This document shows, piece by piece, positions 1 to 5,105 of a stretch of DNA of 5,763 bases. A program made the translations under genes and the position numbers. The stretch lies in contig CBFDBC010000215.1 of assembly GCA_965602945.1 (NCBI GenBank), forward strand, positions 1 through 5,763, read 5' to 3'. The notes below the pieces were generated by a model. That model ran no database searches. It saw nothing but the letters and a program-made list of their open reading frames with translations, and was not told the DNA's origin. Positions within the stretch are counted from its first letter, which is position 1. Every line of letters begins with the position of its first letter. Origin of the DNA: JAUXEH01 sp965602945. Its GTDB lineage: Bacteria > Acidobacteriota > Aminicenantia > Aminicenantales > Aminicenantaceae.

Positions 1-505
1 GGAATCGGATCTTGTAGCCCACGGAAAGGCCCAGGTTTTCCTTGAGCTCGGAAGCAATGCGATGGGCGATGGTGATGGCGGCGATCCGGCGAGGCTGGGT
101 GCAGGCGATCCGGCCGGAGACACCGCGGCCAGCTCTGAGGCACATCTTGGGGAGCTGGGTGCTTTTACCGCTTCCCGTCTCTCCGGAGATGATGACCACA
201 GGATGGTTCCGGATGGCCCGGACGATCTCTCCCGCGCGGCCGCTGATCGGCAGTTCTTTGGGGAACGTGACCCTGGGGATCCGCCGCGCGCGGGCCTCGC
301 GCTCCTTGACGGATCCGGACAGCCGGGCCTCCAATGCGGCCAATTCTCCGAGGATGTCTTCCCCGGATCTGCTTCTTCCCGTCTGCTGCAGCCGGCCCAG
401 CCTGCGGCGCACAAAAGACCGGTCCCTGAGCATGGCATGAGGGAGTTGAGACCGCACCCGGTTGATGAGGGCGCGCATGGAAGCGTCCGTCTTGAGTTTT
501 TCCAT
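1..505 (-). CDS. hrpA: ATP-dependent RNA helicase HrpA, N-terminal part (runs off the left edge)
   Basis: DEAH-box RNA helicase of the HrpA family; only the first 168 residues lie in the window and the frame is still open at base 1. Seen: Walker A/motif I GETGSGKST at residues 108-116 (Lys114 should bind the ATP phosphates), motif Ia TQPRR at 136-140, and VGYKIRF at 162-168. They come in the order and spacing of HrpA, preceded by the family-typical FPKELPISGR at 81-90. The first ~80 residues are basic and helical-looking, like the HrpA N-terminal extension. The start is the ATG at 505-503: an in-frame TGA at 514-512 rules out anything earlier. No Shine-Dalgarno is visible; the leader is pyrimidine-rich. 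Known for the E. coli protein: a cytoplasmic helicase linked to mRNA processing and to resolving stalled ribosomes. It lies 75 bases behind the 114-residue repeat protein on the same strand and is probably co-transcribed with it. HrpB or another DEAH helicase is less likely given VGYKIRF and the N-terminal arm. Confidence 0.9.
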   Translation of the reverse strand, partial: MEKLKTDASMRALINRVRSQLPHAMLRDRSFVRRRLGRLQQTGRSRSGEDILGELAALEARLSGSVKEREARARRIPRVTFPKELPISGRAGEIVRAIRNHPVVIISGETGSGKSTQLPKMCLRAGRGVSGRIACTQPRRIAAITIAHRIASELKENLGLSVGYKIRF

Positions 506-580
506 GAGAGGTCAGAAGGGAAGGTGTGCCGGCGTCCGGTTCCACGTTTGTCCGGGCCGTGCGGCGGCACCGTGTTGGTG

Positions 581-925
581 CTACTCGTCTTTGGTGAGAT
601 CGGCCGGTGGTGCTTCCGGTTCGCCGGCGTCGGTTTTCTTCCAGGTCTTGACGCGATCGCCTATGTCCTTGACCACGGGTTTAACGGTTTCGCTCCACTT
701 CTTGAGCCGTACAGACAGATCTTCCATAGGGCCCTCGACCGCATCGCCCAGTTCCCTCAGCCTGTTCCCCAGGTCCGAAAGGGTCGGTCGTACGGCATCG
801 TCCAGGTCCCGCAGCTTTTCCTCCGCTTTCAGGAGATGGGGTTTGATCTCCTCACCCAGCTGCTGAAAGGCATCTCCGATCTCGGCGAAGATGTCCCTGT
901 CAGGTTTCTTGTCCTCTTCGCTCAT
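581..925 (-). CDS. Acidic protein of four 18-residue amphipathic helical repeats, function unknown
   Basis: A 114-residue protein I do not recognise. It has no signal peptide, membrane segment or cysteine, so it is probably cytoplasmic. It is highly charged: 29 Asp/Glu against 20 Lys/Arg. Residues 21-92 divide without gaps into four 18-residue units (21-38, 39-56, 57-74, 75-92). They follow roughly x-x-[LW]-x-[DE]-x-[VI]-[KRE]-[PG]-x-[LVM]-x-x-[LIA]-x-x-[RK]-[LV], with Pro29, Pro47, Pro66 and Pro83 near the middle of each. Eighteen residues are five alpha-helical turns, so hydrophobic positions stay on one face; this suggests kinked amphipathic helices that could bind a lipid surface, a partner or each other. 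The tail (98-114) is rich in Pro, Ala and acidic residues and looks disordered. Start: ATG at 925 with AGGGAGGG seven bases upstream. It is the first gene behind a good promoter and leads toward hrpA. That the ORF is real is well supported by the RBS, promoter and repeat pattern; its function is open. Confidence 0.8.
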   Translation of the reverse strand: MSEEDKKPDRDIFAEIGDAFQQLGEEIKPHLLKAEEKLRDLDDAVRPTLSDLGNRLRELGDAVEGPMEDLSVRLKKWSETVKPVVKDIGDRVKTWKKTDAGEPEAPPADLTKDE

Positions 926-932
926 GGATTTT

Positions 933-940
933 CCCTCCCT
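933..940 (-). promoter_or_regulatory. Shine-Dalgarno of the 18-residue-repeat protein
   Basis: On the minus strand AGGGAGGG lies seven bases before the ATG at 925. It is a strong purine-rich ribosome binding site and settles the start codon of the gene at 581-925. Confidence 0.75.
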
Positions 941-995
941 GATCTATTTTTCATCCGCTTTGCCCGTCCTTGACCGGACCGACCACCGGACTTAA

Positions 996-1024
996 TCTAT
1001 ACCACAGGGTTTCAAGGCGGTCAA
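996..1024 (-). promoter_or_regulatory. Sigma-70-type promoter for the repeat protein and hrpA
   Basis: On the minus strand a -35 TTGACC (1024-1019, five of six consensus bases) is followed after exactly 17 bases by a -10 TATAGA (1001-996, four of six). The predicted transcript start is near 989, giving a leader of about 60 bases ahead of the ATG at 925. It is the best promoter match in the divergent region. Assignment rests on consensus matching only. Confidence 0.55.
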
Positions 1025-1036
1025 TCGACATGAGCC

Positions 1037-1065
1037 TTGAGACTGCGGCCCGTTTGATTTAAGGT
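1037..1065 (+). promoter_or_regulatory. Weak candidate promoter for the exported aminotransferase gene
   Basis: TTGAGA (1037-1042, five of six matches to the -35 consensus) lies 17 bases before TAAGGT (1060-1065), which fits the -10 only as TAnnnT. An overlapping TATAGC at 1065-1070 is a better -10 but has no -35 at a normal distance. Some promoter is expected here because the gene is divergent from its left neighbour; the exact site is uncertain. Confidence 0.3.
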
Positions 1066-1098
1066 ATAGCCGTACCGGAAAATCGAGACCCCTGGAAC

Positions 1099-1104
1099 AA
1101 GGAG
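1099..1104 (+). promoter_or_regulatory. Shine-Dalgarno of the aminotransferase gene
   Basis: AAGGAG lies six bases before the ATG at 1111. It favours this start over the in-frame ATG at 1123, which would lose four residues before the twin arginines and has AGGA directly abutting it. Confidence 0.75.
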
Positions 1105-1110
1105 TTCGAG

Positions 1111-2235
1111 ATGCCTACAGGAATGAATCGAAGGGAATGGCTCAGGGCTTCCGCCTGGTCCGCCGCGGGACTGGCGCTGGGCCTGGAAACCACCGCCTGC
1201 AGGAATCAGCCGAGGGAGGAGGAACTGCGGGCCGCGGAGGTCGCGGGACTCAAGCTCAACAGCAACGAAAGCCCCTACGGCCTGCCGCCGGGTTCACGGG
1301 AGGCGCTGGTACGGGCCGTGGAGCGGTCCCAGCTCTACCCGCACAGGAGCTACCCCGGTTTCAGGGCGGCGATCGCGGAGAGCGAGGGCACCACCGACGA
1401 GAACATCGTACTGGGCGCCGGATCCACCGAGGTTATGACCATGCTCATCCACATGGCTGCGGAACGTGGAGAAGCTTTGGCCGCCGACCCGACCTACTTC
1501 GATTTCGTGTCCTATGCCGAAGCGGCCCGGTGTCCCCTCCACTCTGTCCCTGTGACTGAGAGCTTCGTGCATGACCTGGACGGGATGGCCGCGCGGATCG
1601 GACCGGACATCTCGCTGGTCTACATATGCAATCCACTGAATCCCACGGGAACCATCGTCTCCCGGGAGGCGCTGCGTGCATTCTGTGAAGCCGCCTCCCG
1701 GAAGACACTCGTGGTGGTGGACGAAGCCTATCATGAGTATGTGGACGACCCGTCCTACGGATCCATGGCAGGCCTGGTCCAGGAGGGGCGGAATGTTGTC
1801 GTCACCCGCACTTTTTCCAAGATCTTCGGGATGGCGGGCCTGCGCGTGGGATCCGGGATCGGCCCAGCCCGTGTCATCGAGACCCTGGATCGCTTCCGGA
1901 TGAACTTCGCCTCCATCGCCTGCACCAGCCTGTCGGCGGCCCGGGCCGCCCTGGGGGATTCAGCCTTTGTGCGCGGAGTCCGGGAAAAGAACCAGGCCGC
2001 CAAATCCTATCTTTTCGGGGAACTGAACAAGCTCGGCCTGGCCTATTTGCCATCGCATACCAATTTCGTGCTGTTCGAGGTACCCCGGAATGCTCGTGAG
2101 ATGCAGGCCGAGCTGGGAGATCGAGGCGTCCTTGTCCGTCCGTTCAAGATCAAGCAGAAAGAATGGATCCGCGTGAGCATCGGGACCCGGGAAGAGATGG
2201 AGGCATTCGTCTCCACACTGCGCAGCATTATCTGA
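1111..2235 (+). CDS. Tat-exported PLP aminotransferase, histidinol-phosphate aminotransferase (HisC)-like
   Basis: A 374-residue class I/II (fold type I) PLP aminotransferase close to HisC. Seen: LNSNESPYG at 49-57, phosphate-loop GAGSTE at 102-107, NPLNPTG at 174-180 (Asn177), DEAY at 204-207 (Asp204 to the pyridine nitrogen, Tyr207), SKIFGMAGLRVG at 236-247 (Lys237 forms the Schiff base), and IRVSIGTREE at 353-362 (Arg354, substrate carboxylate). All catalytic residues are present. Unusually for HisC, the protein begins with a Tat-type signal: Arg7-Arg8 in NRREWL, then a small-residue hydrophobic stretch at ~13-25 and Ala-Cys at 29-30. The mature domain follows directly, so the enzyme should act folded outside the inner membrane. 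A lipid anchor on Cys30 is possible, but Glu26 and Thr27 make a poor lipobox. Cytoplasmic histidine synthesis is therefore an unlikely role; the substrate is unknown. No his genes are nearby. Tat-tagged HisC-like proteins are known in other Gram-negatives. Confidence 0.9.
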   Translation: MPTGMNRREWLRASAWSAAGLALGLETTACRNQPREEELRAAEVAGLKLNSNESPYGLPPGSREALVRAVERSQLYPHRSYPGFRAAIAESEGTTDENIVLGAGSTEVMTMLIHMAAERGEALAADPTYFDFVSYAEAARCPLHSVPVTESFVHDLDGMAARIGPDISLVYICNPLNPTGTIVSREALRAFCEAASRKTLVVVDEAYHEYVDDPSYGSMAGLVQEGRNVVVTRTFSKIFGMAGLRVGSGIGPARVIETLDRFRMNFASIACTSLSAARAALGDSAFVRGVREKNQAAKSYLFGELNKLGLAYLPSHTNFVLFEVPRNAREMQAELGDRGVLVRPFKIKQKEWIRVSIGTREEMEAFVSTLRSII

Positions 2236-2263
2236 CGCCCGGAGAAGCCGGGAATATCTCCTC

Positions 2264-2292
2264 TAGCCAGATTGTCTAATTGGCTGTATAAT
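2264..2292 (+). promoter_or_regulatory. Candidate sigma-70 promoter of the lipoprotein gene
   Basis: A perfect -10 TATAAT (2287-2292) is preceded, across a 17-base spacer, by TAGCCA (2264-2269, four of six -35 matches). The expected transcript start is about 2299, so the leader would be only about 9 bases and would begin at the GAGG Shine-Dalgarno (2299-2302) of the ATG at 2308. The short leader is unusual. It also argues against the in-frame TTG at 2272, which would lie upstream of the transcript. Confidence 0.45.
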
Positions 2293-2307
2293 GGACATGA
2301 GGTCAAG

Positions 2308-2877
2308 ATGACGAAACATGTGTCACACCGGGAACCGTGGAAGATCGGGATTTTTGTCGTGCTATGCCTGGCACTTCTGGTGTCCTACTCATGCAAAGGC
2401 CCGGGCGAGCCGGATCTCCTTGCCAACATAGTCGCCCAGAACCTCTGTGGTGCGGCACTGGATATTTTCTTGGGTGGTGTCTACCAGTTTTCTGTGGAAT
2501 TTGCGGCGGACGAAACCATTTACGACTTGCCTATCGGGAATTATAACCTGCAGGCCAAAAAGAAGGGGGAGGAGATCCTGGTCTATTCGGAAACGATCGA
2601 GATTACCCAAAGCCTCAACTACATTGTGGTCATCGAAGGCCCTTCCCTCATCGTGTTCGCGAATGAGTACGGGGAGACTCTGAATTTCTACATGAACGGA
2701 GTCCTCATCGGCGGAGTGCCGGACCAAGAAGGCGCGGTCATCCCCAATGTGGCCTTCGGCACGCACGAACTGGCCGCAGCCCGAGCCCCCGACAATTTGC
2801 TGGTCGATTCACTCACACTCGAGGTTGATGACGTGGCGGAATATGTCTGGTTGGTCGGACCGCCGGCCACCAAGTAA
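2308..2877 (+). CDS. Lipoprotein with two tandem copies of a ~74-residue beta-rich domain
   Basis: A 189-residue protein of unknown function. Residues 1-28 are a lipoprotein signal: Lys3, His4, Arg8 and Lys12, a hydrophobic core at 13-25, and lipobox SYSC with Cys29 as the lipidated residue. It should sit in the inner or outer membrane facing the periplasm. The mature part is an internal duplication: residues 41-105 align to 115-179 at a constant offset of 74 with no gap and 18 identities by my count, including Asn45/119, Gly48/122, Leu51/125, Gly57/131, Gly77/151, Leu81/155, Leu91/165, Glu98/172 and Tyr105/179. The alternating hydrophobic pattern suggests small beta-sandwiches, loosely like PEGA or DUF4397 domains; I cannot assign either. 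Start: ATG at 2308 with GAGG five bases upstream, preferred over the TTG at 2272, which would put 12 residues before the signal. It lies 72 bases after the aminotransferase, with its own likely promoter. Confidence 0.8.
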   Translation: MTKHVSHREPWKIGIFVVLCLALLVSYSCKGPGEPDLLANIVAQNLCGAALDIFLGGVYQFSVEFAADETIYDLPIGNYNLQAKKKGEEILVYSETIEITQSLNYIVVIEGPSLIVFANEYGETLNFYMNGVLIGGVPDQEGAVIPNVAFGTHELAAARAPDNLLVDSLTLEVDDVAEYVWLVGPPATK

Positions 2878-2897
2878 AAATCTTCTTCTCTGAAGCT

Positions 2898-2957
2898 GAA
2901 TCTCACCGAAGGAATCCCGAATTTCCCTGAGCACTGCCGGGACAGGAGATTCTTTTT
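2898..2957 (+). terminator. Possible Rho-independent terminator after the lipoprotein gene
   Basis: GAATCTC (2898-2904) is complementary to GAGATTC (2946-2952), and five T follow at once (2953-2957). Inside, TCCCG (2915-2919) can pair with CGGGA (2938-2942). The hairpin is long and has an uneven internal loop, so it is not textbook. On the minus strand the same stem could help end the kinase transcript, whose nearest T run (complement of 2876-2880) lies further downstream. It sits between two convergent genes, where terminators are expected. Confidence 0.4.
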
Positions 2958-2967
2958 ATGCGCCGTT

Positions 2968-4389
2968 TCACAGGCTGAAGAAGATCCGCACGGCCGTCCC
3001 CTTCCCCTCTTCGCTCTGTACCTCGATCCGGGCGCCGTGGCTGTCGACGATCCATTTTACGATGGACAGCCCCAGGCCGGAACCGCCGGTCTCTTTGGAG
3101 CGGGATTTATCCACGACATAGAAGCGGTCGAAGATGAAGGGAAGCGCTTCGCCGGCGATGCCGATCCCGGTGTCGCTGACCTCCAGTTGAGCGGTGTTTC
3201 CACTCTTATTCAGGCTGTAGAAGATCCTCCCCCCTTTTGGCGTGTAGCGGAGGGCGTTGTCCAGGACATTGGCGATCAGGCGCTCCAGCAGGTCGCCGCT
3301 TCCTTTGATCCGTATATCTTCGATCTCACCGGCCTCACACTTCAGGCCCTGGTTTCGGATCACGGTCTCACGGCTTTCGACCACCGTGGTCAGTATCTCA
3401 TCCAGATGGACGGGCTGATTGAGCTTGGCCCTGTCCAGCGCCTCGATGCGGGACAGGAACAGCAGGTCGTCGATGATCTTTTCCATCCGGTGCGACTCTT
3501 CCAGAACGCTCTTCAGCGTGTTGATGTACTCGGAGGCCTCCCGGTCCTTGCGCAGCAGGACCTCGACCTCCCCGCGGATGATGGTGAGCGGCGTACGCAG
3601 CTCGTGGGAGACATCACCCGAGAACTGACGGATCTTGTTCACCGACTTTTCCAGCCGGGCGATCATTTCGTTCAGTGTTGCGACCAGGGCTCCGACCTCG
3701 TCCTTGCGGTGTTTGGCTTCGATGCGCAGGGACAGGTCGTCGGCGGTGATCTGCTGGGCTGTGTTCACGACGCTCTTGACCGGGTGAAGCGCGCGGTTGA
3801 TGATGAAGCTTCCCCCCAGTGAGGCGAAGAGCAGCAGGCCGACCCCGGACAGGACCATGACGATCAGCAGGCGGTTGAGGTCCCGCATGGTACTGTCCAG
3901 CGCGATCCCGACCTGGAGCACGTTGGGACCCCGGACAGGCAGCAGGAAGACACGCAGGGGGAACGTGCTGATCTGCTCCTCCTCGACCGTATCGAAGATC
4001 AGTGTGTCGATGTCGGATTTGTCCGCATTGTAATAGAGCCGGGTATCCAGGCGGAAGGCACCCTCCGGGATGCGGTCCGTGTGGATGATCGATTCGACGC
4101 GGCGCTCTCCCTCCTCGGCCAGCGCGACCAGCTGGATGAAGGGCCGGTGGGTGAGGAACCGGGCCTCGGCCCGTTCGATGGCCTCCTCCCAGTCCACGCC
4201 CCGGGTTCGCGAATAGTCCTCGCTGGTCTCATCCGCGATCTCGAGCAGCACACTGTCCAACTCCTGGATGAGGCTGTCCTTGAAACCCTGGTAGAGGAAG
4301 ATCCCCGCCACGGCCACGATCACTCCCAGGATGACGATATACCACACCGTCAGCTTGAAGGAGAGCGATTGGAACCGTTTAATCCTCAT
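2968..4389 (-). CDS. Membrane sensor histidine kinase of a two-component system
   Basis: A 473-residue sensor kinase that autophosphorylates on histidine and passes the phosphate to the regulator encoded just upstream. Order: membrane segment 1 at ~14-35, periplasmic sensor region ~37-170, membrane segment 2 at ~172-196, HAMP ~197-249, HisKA with H-box SHELRTP (His262), then the ATPase domain with N-box NVLDNA (Asn374, Asn378), G1 DTGIG (406-410), F-box FDRF (420-423) and G2 GSGLGL (436-441). All key residues are intact, so it should be active. Layout and the VGIALDSTMRDLNRL segment before membrane segment 2 resemble CusS/heavy-metal-type EnvZ-class kinases. However, the sensor region has no Cys, only two His (81, 103) and at most one Met at its end, so metal sensing is not supported. 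The ATG at 4389 overlaps the regulator's stop by 11 bases with no clear Shine-Dalgarno, so translation is probably coupled. The ligand is unknown. Confidence 0.95.
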   Translation of the reverse strand: MRIKRFQSLSFKLTVWYIVILGVIVAVAGIFLYQGFKDSLIQELDSVLLEIADETSEDYSRTRGVDWEEAIERAEARFLTHRPFIQLVALAEEGERRVESIIHTDRIPEGAFRLDTRLYYNADKSDIDTLIFDTVEEEQISTFPLRVFLLPVRGPNVLQVGIALDSTMRDLNRLLIVMVLSGVGLLLFASLGGSFIINRALHPVKSVVNTAQQITADDLSLRIEAKHRKDEVGALVATLNEMIARLEKSVNKIRQFSGDVSHELRTPLTIIRGEVEVLLRKDREASEYINTLKSVLEESHRMEKIIDDLLFLSRIEALDRAKLNQPVHLDEILTTVVESRETVIRNQGLKCEAGEIEDIRIKGSGDLLERLIANVLDNALRYTPKGGRIFYSLNKSGNTAQLEVSDTGIGIAGEALPFIFDRFYVVDKSRSKETGGSGLGLSIVKWIVDSHGARIEVQSEEGKGTAVRIFFSL

Positions 4390-5059
4390 CGATCTGATAG
4401 CCGTGGCCGCGCTCGGTCTTGATGAGCTTGACAGAAAAGTCCCTGTCGATCTTCCGGCGCAGGTGGTTGATATACACGTTGACTATGTTGCTGGCACCCT
4501 CGTAATCCATGTCCCAGACATGCTCGATGATCATGGACTGGGACAGCACGCGCCCCTGGTTGCGCATCAGATACTCGAGCAGGGCATATTCTTTGCCGGT
4601 GAGCACGACCTTTTTGTCCCCCCGGGTAACCAGGCGTCGGACCGGGTCCATCTCCAGGTCACCGACCCGGAGCGTCTTGGTCTTGTAATCCTGGCTCCTC
4701 CTCAGGAGGGCCTGGATCCGGGCCAGAAGCTCCTCGAAGGAAAAAGGCTTGGTCAGGTAATCGTCGGCCCCCTCGGTCAGGCCCAGGATCTTGTCGTCCA
4801 GGGTGTCCTTCGCGGTCAGCATGATGATGGGGGTCAAAATCCCCTTCTCCCGCAGCTCCCGGCACACGGAGAATCCGTCCTTCCCCGGGAGCATTATGTC
4901 CAGGATGATGACATCATAGGGATTGACCTGGGCCAGGTACAGGGAGTCGGCGCCGTTGCGGCACACATCGACGGCATAGTTCTCTTCCTTCAGGCCGCGC
5001 TCCAGGAAGGCCCCGACCTTCTTGTCGTCCTCGACGATTAGTAGCCGCATGTCGCTCAT
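4379..5059 (-). CDS. OmpR-family response regulator, partner of the adjacent kinase
   Basis: A 226-residue DNA-binding response regulator. Numbered from the ATG at 5059, the receiver domain (4-120) has the acidic pair Asp11-Asp12, phosphoacceptor Asp54 in IILDIMLPG, Thr82 and Lys104 in LTKPF. A winged-helix OmpR/PhoB domain follows (~128-224), with the likely recognition helix at 189-204 (ASNIVNVYINHLRRKI) and the wing ending in ERGHGYQI. Every conserved switch residue is present. The closest subgroup by eye is CusR/CopR/QseB-like. The start is uncertain: GTG 5074, ATG 5059 and ATG 5050 are in frame. The last gives the usual MRLLIVEDD opening; none has a well-placed Shine-Dalgarno (GGAG lies 14 bases before 5059). 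The reading frame ends inside the kinase start, so the two are made together. The target genes are unknown; autoregulation and control of the upstream barrel gene are the obvious guesses. Confidence 0.95.
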   Translation of the reverse strand: MSDMRLLIVEDDKKVGAFLERGLKEENYAVDVCRNGADSLYLAQVNPYDVIILDIMLPGKDGFSVCRELREKGILTPIIMLTAKDTLDDKILGLTEGADDYLTKPFSFEELLARIQALLRRSQDYKTKTLRVGDLEMDPVRRLVTRGDKKVVLTGKEYALLEYLMRNQGRVLSQSMIIEHVWDMDYEGASNIVNVYINHLRRKIDRDFSVKLIKTERGHGYQIDED

Positions 5060-5062
5060 ACT

Positions 5063-5090
5063 ATTATAGGTCACTCCGACACGGATTCAA
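5063..5090 (-). promoter_or_regulatory. Candidate promoter for the two-component operon
   Basis: On the minus strand a perfect -10 TATAAT (5068-5063) is preceded, across 16 bases, by TTGAAT (5090-5085... four of six -35 matches, ending at 5085). The predicted transcript start is about 5056, which is past the ATG at 5059 and about six bases before the ATG at 5050. If the promoter is real, translation would start at 5050 from an almost leaderless message. A chance TATAAT is possible, and read-through from the barrel gene would also supply transcript. Confidence 0.4.
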
Positions 5091-5105
5091 ACCCCGAGTC
5101 ATTTA

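Noticed and set aside
165..545. Minus-strand frame of 126 codons over the helicase N-terminus
   Set aside because: It is in the wrong frame: the neighbouring frame starting at 505 carries Walker A, motif Ia and VGYKIRF of HrpA, and this one carries no motif.
62..973. Long plus-strand open frame of 303 codons across the helicase and repeat-protein genes
   Set aside because: It is antisense to two well-supported minus-strand genes, has no family-like sequence, and arises from GC-rich codon use.
971..992. Repeated CCGGAC/CGGACC elements in the leader of the repeat-protein gene
   Set aside because: They are short, imperfect GC-rich repeats with no convincing operator symmetry; they could be chance in GC-rich DNA.
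2238..2252. Small hairpin CCCGG/CCGGG directly after the aminotransferase stop
   Set aside because: The stem is only five pairs and no T tract follows, so it does not qualify as a Rho-independent terminator.
3037..3822. Plus-strand open frame of 261 codons inside the kinase gene
   Set aside because: It lies antisense to the kinase catalytic domains and shows the Asp/Gln/Val-rich composition typical of reverse-strand shadows.
4331..5041. Plus-strand open frame of 236 codons across the regulator gene
   Set aside because: It is antisense to a complete OmpR-family regulator; no motifs or ribosome binding site support it.
5069..5098. Minus-strand GGTTTGAATCC resembles a tRNA T-loop, suggesting a tRNA 3' end or attachment site
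   Set aside because: The flanking stem pairs poorly, no CCA or acceptor stem follows, and the upstream bases code for the barrel protein, so there is no tRNA body.
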